In this document: positions 6,763 to 14,237 of the stretch, in pieces
How positions within the stretch are numbered: the stretch's first letter is position 1
Layout: each line of letters starts with the position of its first letter
Source of the DNA: Streptomyces sp. T39
GTDB lineage: Bacteria; Actinomycetota; Actinomycetes; Streptomycetales; Streptomycetaceae
DNA length: 39,495 nt
NCBI RefSeq assembly: GCF_008042045.1
Contig: NZ_RDBP01000037.1
Coordinates: 337,734-377,228 of the forward strand
Direction of reading: 5' to 3'
Translations under genes and position numbers: made by a program
The notes under the pieces: model-generated
Database searches by the model: none
The model's input: the letters and a program-made list of their open reading frames with translations, nothing else
What the model was told of the DNA's origin: nothing

Positions 6763-7419
6763 GTGACCGCCCCCGAGTCGCCCCAGCCGATCGCCGACGA
6801 CGACGACAAGTCGCACGTACCGCCGCTGACGACCCGTGTCGTCATCGCCGAGGACGAGGCCCTGATCAGGCTCGATCTCAAAGAGATGCTGGAGGAGGAG
6901 GGCTACGCGGTCGTCGGTGAGGCCGGTGACGGGCAGCGCGCCGTGGAGCTGGCGCGGGAGCACCGGCCGGATCTGGTGATCCTGGACGTGAAGATGCCCG
7001 TGCTGGACGGTATTTCGGCCGCCGAGAAGATCGCCGAGGAGTCCATCGCCCCGGTCCTGATGCTGACCGCGTTCTCCCAGCGCGACCTGGTGGAGCGGGC
7101 TCGGGACGCCGGTGCCATGGCCTACCTGGTGAAGCCGTTCAGCAAGAGCGACGTGGTGCCGGCCATCGAGATGGCGGTGTCGCGGTTCACCGAGCTCCGG
7201 GCGCTGGAGAAGGAGGTCGCCGACCTCTCCCAGCGGCTGGAGACGCGGAAGCTGGTGGACCGGGCGAAGAGCATTCTGCAGACGCAGTACGGCCTGACGG
7301 AGCCCGCGGCGTTCCGGTGGATCCAGAAGACGTCGATGGACCGGCGGCTGTCGATGCAGCAGGTCGCGGAGGCGGTCATCGAGGACGCCGAGGAGAAGAA
7401 GGCGGCCAAGGGCCAGTAG
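6763..7419 (+). CDS. pdtaR: ANTAR-domain response regulator (PdtaR type)
   Basis: This 218-aa regulator has an N-terminal receiver domain with acidic pocket E30-D31, phospho-acceptor D75 in LVILDVKMP, T102 and K124 (YLVKPF). The C-terminal ANTAR RNA-binding domain spans about residues 150-212 (RAKSILQTQYGLTEPAAFRW, then SMQQVAEAVI). ANTAR proteins bind tandem hexanucleotide-loop stems in mRNA to prevent termination. The mycobacterial orthologue is phosphorylated by the kinase PdtaS; no kinase is adjacent here. The GTG start follows GAGGAG at 6753-6758. A TAGGCT -10-like box lies at 6722-6727. A strong terminator closes the gene, so it is probably monocistronic. The first 25 residues are an acidic, probably disordered extension. 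Confidence 0.95.
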   Translation: MTAPESPQPIADDDDKSHVPPLTTRVVIAEDEALIRLDLKEMLEEEGYAVVGEAGDGQRAVELAREHRPDLVILDVKMPVLDGISAAEKIAEESIAPVLMLTAFSQRDLVERARDAGAMAYLVKPFSKSDVVPAIEMAVSRFTELRALEKEVADLSQRLETRKLVDRAKSILQTQYGLTEPAAFRWIQKTSMDRRLSMQQVAEAVIEDAEEKKAAKGQ

Positions 7420-7449
7420 GACGGGCCCTGGTGGGCCGTGACGTGCCGG

Positions 7450-7490
7450 AGCCCCCGGTGCACCCCGTTTGGGGTGCGCCGGGGGCTTTT
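7450..7490 (+). terminator. Strong intrinsic terminator of the ANTAR regulator
   Basis: A 17-nt arm at 7450-7466 (AGCCCCCGGTGCACCCC) pairs with 7471-7487 across GTTT, with a single mismatch, followed by TTT. It is one of the few hairpins in the window with a U-run. Confidence 0.9.
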
Positions 7491-8104
7491 GTCTTCTGCG
7501 GGGTGCGTGGTGCTGGGCGGAGGGCGGGGGAAGTTGTGAAGGTTGCTGTCGCGGTGGGGGGGCGGGGGAGGGGTGGCCACTACTGTGGCGCCTACGCGCT
7601 TCTGACGGCGTGTGTGTGATCCGCTACACGGTGTGGCGGCGACGGGAGTGCGCCGGGGCGGGCCGGAGGGTGCTCTGCGGTGAGACGGTCCGCTGAGCGG
7701 ACGCGGGGTGCGGGGCCGGGGTGTGGGTGGTTTCCGGCCATGGTGCGGGAGTCGTGGCGGCGGTCGGCGCCGGGTCTCCCGGAGGTGCGCAGGGGTGTTG
7801 ACCTGGGGGATTCCGGCGGCCTTCGAGAGGTGTCGGGGCGTGTGCGCGGCGGCCTCGGAGGGCTGTGCGCGAGTTGTCGGGAAGCTGTGGATCACGCATG
7901 ACATGTCCGGTCGCCGGTAAGGAGTGTTCTGTTTCCGGCGCATGACTCAGGTCACAGGGCGATCACACATCCTCCGCTCACCTATCGGTGCGCACGAACG
8001 CGCGATTACATTCCCGGCACACCGCGCGGACAAGCGGTGTCCTGCGAGGCGCAGGCAACTGCGCTCGCAGACAAGATCGTTCGGGCGGCTCCAAGGGGTT
8101 CGTA
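7491..8104. other. 614-bp intergenic region upstream of livK
   Basis: I see no supported gene here; the reading frames are short, Arg/Gly/Pro-rich and lack family features. The right part looks regulatory. There is a direct TCACA-N6-TCACA at about 7950-7965. Two hairpins sit close to the livK start: ACACCGC/GCGGTGT (8019-8025/8034-8040), and the bulged stem 8045-8069 (GCGAGGCGCAG/CTGCGCTCGC). If transcription starts upstream, these form a structured leader. Confidence 0.5.
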
Positions 8105-9268
8105 GTGCTGAACAAGACCATCGTCAAGCTGGCCATACCGCTTGCAGTGGGTGCTCTCGCGTTGACGGGATGCGGATCGGATGCCGGCAGTGACGGGACT
8201 GTGCGGATCGCCTTCCAGGGCCCGCTCTCCGGTGACAACGTGGCACTCGGCGAGAACATGCAGAACGGCGTGAAGCTGGCCATCGACCAGGCCAACGCCA
8301 AGGGCGACCTCGACTTCAAGCTCGAGTACGTCGCGGGTGACGACCAGGGTCTGCCGGACAAGGCCACGGCCGCCGCGCAGAAGATCATCGAGGCGGAGAA
8401 CGAGTCGGTCGTGGCCGTCGTGGGCCCCGCCTTCTCGGGCCCGACGAACACCTCGTCGCCGCTGTACGCGGAGGCCGGTCTGGTGACGGTCTCCCCGTCG
8501 GCGACCAACCCGCTGCTGACGGACAAGGAGAACGGGTTCACCAGCTTCCTGCGCGGTGTTCCCAACGACAACATGCAGGGCGCCGGCATGGCGACCTACT
8601 ACGCCAAGAAGCTCCAGGCGAAGAAGGTCTACCTGATCGACGACAAGACCGACTACGGCGTGGGCCTGGCGACCGTCGCCGAGAAGGGCCTGAAGGACGC
8701 CGGCATCGAGGTCGTCAAGAAGTCCGTGCCGCAGAAGACGCCGGACTACTCGGCCACCGCCAAGGACGTCGTCAACTCCAAGGCCGACGCGCTGATCTAC
8801 GCCGGCTACTACCAGGACGCGGCGCCGTTCGCCAAGAAGCTGAAGGACGCGGGCTACAAGGGTGCCGCGATCTCCGGTGACGGCACGAACGACGCGAAGT
8901 TCGTCGAGCTGGCGGGCGACGCCTCCGAGAACTGGTTCCTCACCTGCCCCTGCACCGACGCCACCGTCGAGGCCGGGACGAAGAAGTTCGCCGAGGACTA
9001 CCAGAAGGAGTTCGGCCGGGCGCCCGGCACGTACTCCGCCGAGGCGTACGACATCACCAACATGATCATCGAAGAGGTCAAGAAGGCGGGTGCGGACGTC
9101 GAGCGTGAGGCTCTGCGCGACGCGCTGGCGAAGGCCTCGTACAAGGGCCTGACGAAGACGTTCTCCTTCGGTGAGAACGGCGAGTTCAAGGGCACCGACG
9201 TCTACCTGTACCAGGTCAAGGGCGGCAAGATCGGGTACCAGGGCAACATCAACGAGCTGGCCGGCTGA
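8105..9268 (+). CDS. livK: Branched-chain amino acid ABC transporter, substrate-binding lipoprotein
   Basis: This 387-aa lipoprotein captures Leu/Ile/Val (or a related amino acid) outside the membrane and delivers it to LivHM. The GTG at 8105 follows AAGGGG. The signal peptide is MLNKTIVKLAIPLAVGALAL with lipobox LTGC, so C23 is the lipidated residue; starting further upstream would bury this signal. The mature part is a type I periplasmic binding fold (VRIAFQGPLSG, VVAVVGPAFSG, VSPSATNP, KKVYLIDDKTDYG, AEAYD). The Cys pair in TCPCTD is a mild oddity. It is the first gene of livKHMGF and is separated from livH by a hairpin, which normally lets the binding protein be made in excess. Confidence 0.95.
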   Translation: MLNKTIVKLAIPLAVGALALTGCGSDAGSDGTVRIAFQGPLSGDNVALGENMQNGVKLAIDQANAKGDLDFKLEYVAGDDQGLPDKATAAAQKIIEAENESVVAVVGPAFSGPTNTSSPLYAEAGLVTVSPSATNPLLTDKENGFTSFLRGVPNDNMQGAGMATYYAKKLQAKKVYLIDDKTDYGVGLATVAEKGLKDAGIEVVKKSVPQKTPDYSATAKDVVNSKADALIYAGYYQDAAPFAKKLKDAGYKGAAISGDGTNDAKFVELAGDASENWFLTCPCTDATVEAGTKKFAEDYQKEFGRAPGTYSAEAYDITNMIIEEVKKAGADVEREALRDALAKASYKGLTKTFSFGENGEFKGTDVYLYQVKGGKIGYQGNINELAG

Positions 9269-9322
9269 CGCTGGGGCTTAGTGGCTGACGCCACGCGATT
9301 GAGTGGCTGACGCCATGCGACT
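9263..9322. repeat. Short tandem repeats at the livK 3' end
   Basis: GGCTGACG occurs at 9263-9270, 9283-9290 and 9305-9312. The last two sit in 22-bp units (AGTGGCTGACGCCAYGCGAYTG) that differ at two positions. The first overlaps the livK stop codon, as if the stop region had been copied twice. Confidence 0.75.
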
Positions 9323-9355
9323 GGGGGCCGGGAGGCAGCAGTTCTCCCGGCCCCC
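9323..9355 (+). terminator. livK-livH intercistronic hairpin
   Basis: GGGGGCCGGGAG (9323-9334) and CTCCCGGCCCCC (9344-9355) form a perfect 12-bp stem with a 9-nt loop. It may terminate most transcripts after livK or protect the livK mRNA 3' end. Confidence 0.8.
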
Positions 9356-9467
9356 GTCTGCGAAGTGAGGGGCCTCGATCCCCCGCTGTTTCGAAAGTTC
9401 CGCCCGCGGGCCGCCCTCGTCGCCACGAGCGCCGGGTCCGCTCAGCTCCCACAAGGAAGTCTGCTCC

Positions 9468-10391
9468 ATGTCCCTTCAGGAATTCTGGGACTATCTCGTC
9501 CTAGGGGTGATGCTCGGCTCGCTGTACGCCGTCATCGCCATCGGCTACACACTTGTCTACGGTGTGCTGCAGCTGATCAACTTCGCGCACAGCGAGGTGT
9601 TCATGCTGGGCGCCTACGGCAGCCTCATCGTCCTTCAGCTGGTCAATCCGGGGGACAACCCGTCCGCTCTGGCGTCCATCGGCTTCGTTGCCCTCGCGAT
9701 GGCGGGGTCGGCGTTGTTCGGCGGTGTCACGGCGTACGGCCTGGAGAAGGTCGCGTACCGGCCTCTGCGCAGACGCGGTGCTCCTCGCCTGATCTTCCTG
9801 ATCACCGCGATCGGCGCCTCGTTCTTCCTGTACAACCTCGCCGGCAAGTTGTTCGGGCGTGACCCGCTCCCGCTGCCGGAGATGTACCAGAACCGCGAGG
9901 TGTTCTCGATCTTCGGCGCGGGTGTGAACATCACCCAGATGCTGCAGTTCGGGACGGCCGTGGTCATGATGATCGCGCTCGACATGCTGGTGAACCGCAC
10001 CAAGCTCGGCAAGGGCATCCGCGCGGTGGCGCAGGACGCCGAGGTCGCGGGGCTGATGGGTGTCAACATCGACAAGGTCATCTCCCGTACGTTCATCGTC
10101 GGCGGCGTCCTGGGCGGTGTGGCGGGCTTCCTGTTCGCCAACCTGAACCAGGTGTCGTACACGATGGGCTTCATCCCGGGCATCACCGCGTTCGCCGCCG
10201 CCGTCGTGGGCGGCATCGGCAACATCCGCGGTGCGATGTTCGGTGGCATCCTGATCGGCATCGTGGAGACGATGACCGTGCCGCTGCTCGGTGACGAGTG
10301 GCGTTCGGTGTCGGCCATGGTCGTGCTGATCCTGGTGCTGATGTTCCGCCCGATGGGCATCCTCGGCGAGCGAGTGGGGAGGGCGGCATGA
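9468..10391 (+). CDS. livH: Branched-chain amino acid ABC transporter permease LivH
   Basis: This 307-aa membrane protein is one of the two permeases of the importer. The N-terminal hydrophobic helix leads into the family motif AIGYTLVYGVLQLINFAHSE; later features are EKVAYRPLRRRGAPRL, the EAA-like coupling region VAQDAEVAGLMGVNIDKVI near residues 185-205, and AAVVGGIGNIRGAMFGG. About eight transmembrane segments are evident. The ATG at 9468 has AAGGAAG at 9453-9459. It overlaps livM by 4 bp (ATGA), so translation of the two is coupled. Confidence 0.95.
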   Translation: MSLQEFWDYLVLGVMLGSLYAVIAIGYTLVYGVLQLINFAHSEVFMLGAYGSLIVLQLVNPGDNPSALASIGFVALAMAGSALFGGVTAYGLEKVAYRPLRRRGAPRLIFLITAIGASFFLYNLAGKLFGRDPLPLPEMYQNREVFSIFGAGVNITQMLQFGTAVVMMIALDMLVNRTKLGKGIRAVAQDAEVAGLMGVNIDKVISRTFIVGGVLGGVAGFLFANLNQVSYTMGFIPGITAFAAAVVGGIGNIRGAMFGGILIGIVETMTVPLLGDEWRSVSAMVVLILVLMFRPMGILGERVGRAA

Positions 10392-11773
10392 GCACGGTGG
10401 AGACTTCCAAGAACCTGACGCCGTCTGCTGCGGCGAAGCTGCGCCGTACGGCGTGGTACCGCACGGAGCGTTTCACGCGTCTGTGGGCGATGATCGCGCT
10501 CGGTGTGCTGCTCGCTCTGATGACGGGTGAGCAGGGCAACACCCGCGACATCTTCTTCTCGATCGAGCACACGTTCACGGGCCCGGGTCTGTGGATCTGC
10601 CTGGCGCTGACGGTCGGCTTGTGGGCGCTGCGGGAGTTCGTGGCCGCGCCCATCAAGGGCGGCGTCGCGAAGGCGAAGTCGGCGGCGCAGTCGACGACGT
10701 GGAACGGTCCGGTGGGCGGGCTGGTGGCCCGGTTCCAGACCGACAGGCGTCTGCGTCTGGGCGCGCTGGCCGTCGTGCTGATCCTGGTGCTGGTCATCCC
10801 GTCCGGTCTCACCCGCACCTGGCAGACGGTGCTGGTGGACCAGATCGCGATCTTCGCGCTGCTGGCGATCGGTCTGAACGTGGTGATCGGCTGGGCGGGT
10901 CTGCTGGACCTCGGCTTCTTCGCGTTCTTCGCGGTCGGGGCGTACTCGACGGCGTACTGGACGGGCCGGCTGCCGGTCGAGCCGCCGGTGGTCCTGAACA
11001 ACTTCTGGGTCATTCCGGTCGCGGTGGTGACCTGTCTGATCTGTGGTCTGCTGCTGGGTGCTCCGACGCTGCGGCTGCGGGGCGACTATCTGGCGATCGT
11101 GACCCTCGGTTTCCACGAGATCATCTACCTGGTCGCGAAGAACGCCGACGGACTGACGGGCGGCCCGCAGGGTGCGCGTCTGATCCCGGACTTCTCGATC
11201 GACTTCGCGGGTATCGAGTACAAGTGGTCGATCAAGCCGCTGCCGTACTGGTATCTGCTGGTCTTCTTCATCGTGCTGGTGATCTTCCTGTTCGCGCGGC
11301 TGGAGCACTCCAGGGTGGGCCGTGCGTGGACGGCGATCCGCGAGGACGAGATCGCGGCGGCGGCCAACGGTGTGGACACGGTCCGCTTCAAGCTGATGGC
11401 GTTCGCGATCGGCGCGTCGACGTCCGGTGTCGCGGGTGTGATCTTCACCAGCAAGTACGGGTACATCAACCCCGAGGTCTTCCCGCTGCTGCAGTCCATC
11501 CTGATCCTGGCGTACGTCATCTTCGGTGGCATGGGCTCGATCCCGGGTGTGCTGATCGGTACGGCGCTGCTGGTGTGGCTGCCGGAGGCGCTGAAGGACT
11601 GGGTGGACCCGTCCGACCGTTACATGTACCTGGGCGCGCTGCTGGTGGTCATGATGATCTACCGGCCGCAGGGCGTCTGGCCGTCCCGCCGCAGGCAGCG
11701 TGAGCTGAAGATGGCTGAGGAAGGCATCGGTGACGCTGACGCGATGACCGAGCCGGCGGGAGGCAGGATCTGA
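10388..11773 (+). CDS. livM: Branched-chain amino acid ABC transporter permease LivM
   Basis: This 461-aa second permease has its ATG within the livH stop (ATGA). It has a long N-terminal extension (about residues 1-125) with two hydrophobic segments and a charged stretch before the canonical domain begins near IAIFALLAIGLNVVIGWAGL. Later motifs are LRLRGDYLAIVTLGFHEI, GLTGGPQG, the coupling loop SRVGRAWTAIREDEIAAAANGV and FGGMGSIPGVLIG. Typical LivM proteins are near 300-420 aa, so this one is on the long side, as is usual in Streptomyces. Its last base is shared with the start of livG. Confidence 0.95.
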   Translation: MSTVETSKNLTPSAAAKLRRTAWYRTERFTRLWAMIALGVLLALMTGEQGNTRDIFFSIEHTFTGPGLWICLALTVGLWALREFVAAPIKGGVAKAKSAAQSTTWNGPVGGLVARFQTDRRLRLGALAVVLILVLVIPSGLTRTWQTVLVDQIAIFALLAIGLNVVIGWAGLLDLGFFAFFAVGAYSTAYWTGRLPVEPPVVLNNFWVIPVAVVTCLICGLLLGAPTLRLRGDYLAIVTLGFHEIIYLVAKNADGLTGGPQGARLIPDFSIDFAGIEYKWSIKPLPYWYLLVFFIVLVIFLFARLEHSRVGRAWTAIREDEIAAAANGVDTVRFKLMAFAIGASTSGVAGVIFTSKYGYINPEVFPLLQSILILAYVIFGGMGSIPGVLIGTALLVWLPEALKDWVDPSDRYMYLGALLVVMMIYRPQGVWPSRRRQRELKMAEEGIGDADAMTEPAGGRI

Positions 11774-12843
11774 TGGGCACCGACGTGAAGAACGAAGCGA
11801 CGGCGGGCGCCGGGCCCGCGGACGCCGGTGCGGACCTGGTGCTGCAGGCGTCGGAGCTGACGCTGCGGTTCGGTGGTCTGACCGTGCTGGACAAGGTCGA
11901 CGTCCGGATGCGGCGTGGTGAGGTCCTCGCGGTGATCGGGCCGAACGGTGCGGGCAAGACCTCGCTGTTCAACTCGCTCACCGGGGCGTACACCCCGCAG
12001 GAGGGGAAGATTCTCTTCCGCTCCAAGGACGGGGACCAGAAGTCCCTGCTCGGCAGCAAGCCGCACATCGTCAACCGGGTGGGTCTGGCGCGTACGTTCC
12101 AGAACATCCGGCTGTTCTCGGCGCTGACGGCGCTGGAGAACGTGAAGATCGCGGCGGAGACCCGGCTGAAGGCCGGTCCGGTGTCGATCATGCTGGGTCT
12201 GCCGAACGCCCGTAAGGCGGAGCGGCTCAGTGACGAGCGGGCGCACCGGCTGCTGCGGTTCGTGGGGCTGGAGAGCAAGCTCAACGAGATCGCGGGCAGC
12301 CTGTCCTACGGTGATCAGCGCAGTCTGGAGATCGCGCGGGCGCTGGCGACGGATCCGCAGGTGCTGCTGCTGGACGAGCCGGCGGCCGGTACGAACCCGA
12401 CGGAGAAGCTGGAGCTGGAGCAGCTGATCCGCCGGATCAACACCGAGCTGGGTGTGAGCGTGCTGCTGATCGAGCACGACATGCGTCTGGTGATGTCGGT
12501 GGCGGACCGGGTGATGGTGCTGAACTTCGGCAAGCGGATCGCCGAGGGGTCGCCGAGTGAGGTGCAGCAGCATCCGGCGGTCATCGAGGCGTACCTGGGT
12601 GCGTCGCCGGAGGACGCCGAGGTGGTGCAGGCCGTGATCGCCGAGCAGCGTGTGTCGGAGGAGAACGACGTGGCCGTGCCGGTGGCTGCGGAGCCCGTGG
12701 CCGCGGACGCGGACGTCTCCGGTGGCGCGGCGTCGGACGAGGACGCGCCGGACGAGGACGCCTCGGGTGAGGCGGCGCCGTCCGGGGCGACGACGGATCA
12801 GGCGGCGGACGGCGCTTCGCCGGACGAGGAGAGCGGCAAGTGA
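11773..12843 (+). CDS. livG: Branched-chain amino acid ABC transporter ATPase LivG
   Basis: This is one of two ATP-binding subunits, 356 aa. Walker A is GPNGAGKTS (56-64), the signature LSYGDQ (177-182), Walker B LLLDEP (198-203) and the H-loop H235. The characteristic LivG sequence ARTFQNIRLF is at about 106-115. The ABC domain ends near residue 278. The remaining 75 or so residues form an acidic Asp/Glu/Ala-rich, probably disordered tail that typical LivG proteins of about 255-290 aa lack. Stop and start overlap the flanking genes, so the operon is translationally coupled. ATP hydrolysis with LivF drives uptake. Confidence 0.95.
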   Translation: MGTDVKNEATAGAGPADAGADLVLQASELTLRFGGLTVLDKVDVRMRRGEVLAVIGPNGAGKTSLFNSLTGAYTPQEGKILFRSKDGDQKSLLGSKPHIVNRVGLARTFQNIRLFSALTALENVKIAAETRLKAGPVSIMLGLPNARKAERLSDERAHRLLRFVGLESKLNEIAGSLSYGDQRSLEIARALATDPQVLLLDEPAAGTNPTEKLELEQLIRRINTELGVSVLLIEHDMRLVMSVADRVMVLNFGKRIAEGSPSEVQQHPAVIEAYLGASPEDAEVVQAVIAEQRVSEENDVAVPVAAEPVAADADVSGGAASDEDAPDEDASGEAAPSGATTDQAADGASPDEESGK

Positions 12844-13607
12844 GCACCACGACCGAGCTGCAGAAGGACGCCGGCACCGGCGGTTCTGCGGAGGAGATCC
12901 TCCTCGAACTCAAGGGCATGCACGTCTTCTACGGTGCCATCGAGGCCATCAAGGGCATCGATCTGACCGTGCGCAAGGGCGAGATCGTCGCTCTGCTGGG
13001 CGGTAACGGCGCGGGGAAGACGACGACGCTGCGCACCATTTCGGGCATGCTCCAGCCGCGTGAGGGCGAGGTGCTGTACCGCGGTGAGCGCATCGACGGC
13101 ATCAAGTCGCACGAGCTGGTGCAGTTCGGCATCGGGCATGTGCCCGAGGGGCGCCGTGTCTTCGCGACGATGACGGTGCGCGAGAACCTGGAGATGGGCG
13201 CGTACAAGTTCAACTCGGTGGACTCCGCCGATCTGGACCGTGCGTTCACGCTGTTCCCGCGTCTGGCGGAGCGGCGTTCGCAGCTGGCGGGCACGCTGTC
13301 GGGCGGTGAGCAGCAGATGCTGGCCATCGGCCGTGCGCTGATGGGCCGGCCGGAGCTGCTGCTGCTGGACGAGCCGTCGATGGGTCTGGCGCCGCTGATC
13401 GTGCAGCAGATCTTCGAGATCATCGAGGAGATCAACAAGCAGGGCACGACGGTGCTGCTGGTGGAGCAGAACGCGACGCAGGCCCTGGGTCTGGCCGACC
13501 GCGGCTACGTCCTGGAGACGGGCGCGGTGGCGATGTCGGGTCCGGCGTCCGAGCTGCTGTCCGACACGCGGATCCGTGCTGCGTACCTCGGTGAGGGCGC
13601 CGCCTAG
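12840..13607 (+). CDS. livF: Branched-chain amino acid ABC transporter ATPase LivF
   Basis: This is the second ATP-binding subunit, 255 aa, with normal family length. It starts at GTG 12840, overlapping the livG stop (GTGA). Walker A is GGNGAGKTT (54-62), followed by VPEGRRVFATMTVRENL, typical of LivF. The signature is LSGGEQ (153-158), Walker B LLLLDEP (173-179), and the H-loop is replaced by Q in VEQNA, which is also usual for LivF. It ends the livKHMGF operon and is followed by a duplicated terminator. Confidence 0.96.
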   Translation: MSTTTELQKDAGTGGSAEEILLELKGMHVFYGAIEAIKGIDLTVRKGEIVALLGGNGAGKTTTLRTISGMLQPREGEVLYRGERIDGIKSHELVQFGIGHVPEGRRVFATMTVRENLEMGAYKFNSVDSADLDRAFTLFPRLAERRSQLAGTLSGGEQQMLAIGRALMGRPELLLLDEPSMGLAPLIVQQIFEIIEEINKQGTTVLLVEQNATQALGLADRGYVLETGAVAMSGPASELLSDTRIRAAYLGEGAA

Positions 13608-13629
13608 ACGGCTGCGGGTGGATGACGGG

Positions 13630-13661
13630 AAGGGCCAGGGGATCTCGGTCTCCTGGCCCTT
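13630..13661 (+). terminator. Liv operon terminator
   Basis: AAGGGCCAGG (13630-13639) pairs with CCTGGCCCTT (13652-13661), 22 bp after livF. A second, weaker version (GGGCC/GGCCC at 13674-13701) lies in the tandem copy. It separates livF from the convergent thioesterase. Confidence 0.8.
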
Positions 13662-13715
13662 CGCCGTGTGCGCGGGCCAGGGGACCTCGGTCTTCCGGCC
13701 CTTCGCCGTGTGCGC
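13632..13715. repeat. 42-bp tandem duplication of the liv terminator
   Basis: Copies 13632-13673 and 13674-13715 abut exactly and differ at three of 42 positions. Each holds one hairpin followed by TTCGCCGTGTGCGC. Two of the changes weaken the stem in the second copy. Confidence 0.85.
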
Positions 13716-13726
13716 GGCGGGGCGGG

Positions 13727-14185
13727 TCAGCCCTGGGCGTCGCGGAGGAGGCAGGTGAGGCGGGCGGTGCACACGCGCCGGTCCTGGTCGTCGGAGATCA
13801 CGATCTCGTAGGTGGCGGTGGAGCGGCCTCGGTGGACGGGGGTGGCGACGCCGGTGACGAGGCCGTCGCGGGCGCCGCGGTGGTGGGTGCAGTTGAGGTC
13901 GACGCCGACGGCGATCTTGGAGGGGCCGCCGTGCAGCATGGAGCCGACGGAGCCCAGGGTCTCGGCGAGCACGGCGGAGGCTCCGCCGTGCAGGAGGCCG
14001 TAGGGCTGGGTGTTGCCCTTGACGGGCATGGTGCCGACGACGCGGTCCGCGGATGCCTCGACGATCTGGACGCCCATGCGCTCGCCGAGGTCTCCGGCGG
14101 AGAAGAGGGCGGGCAGGTCCACCCCGAGCTGGGCGTACTGGTCGATGACTTCCTGCGGGAACTGCACGGTGGTCTGCTCGCCCAT
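13727..14185 (-). CDS. PaaI-family hotdog thioesterase
   Basis: This 152-aa hotdog-fold protein probably hydrolyses acyl-CoA thioesters. The active-site helix region GNTQPYGLLHGGASAVLAETLGS is diagnostic, with H66-G-G68 and the likely catalytic acid E75; a second strand motif (GVDLNCTHHRGAR) follows. The substrate cannot be read from sequence. The ATG at 14185 has GGAG 8 nt upstream. It lies 52 bp downstream of the FdhF/YdeP-type oxidoreductase in the same orientation, so the two may be co-transcribed, although their functions are not obviously linked. Confidence 0.9.
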   Translation of the reverse strand: MGEQTTVQFPQEVIDQYAQLGVDLPALFSAGDLGERMGVQIVEASADRVVGTMPVKGNTQPYGLLHGGASAVLAETLGSVGSMLHGGPSKIAVGVDLNCTHHRGARDGLVTGVATPVHRGRSTATYEIVISDDQDRRVCTARLTCLLRDAQG

Positions 14186-14237
14186 GGGGCCGGCTCCGAT
14201 CGTCGAACGTCGATGTCCCTACTGCCTGAGCGAACGC

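Noticed and set aside
7122..7943. Pro/Arg-rich leftward frame between the ANTAR gene and livK
   Set aside because: It overlaps the end of the regulator and a perfect terminator, and has no family features or ribosome binding site.
7949..7966. CRP-like site upstream of livK
   Set aside because: TCACA occurs as a direct repeat, not as the inverted TGTGA-N6-TCACA arrangement.
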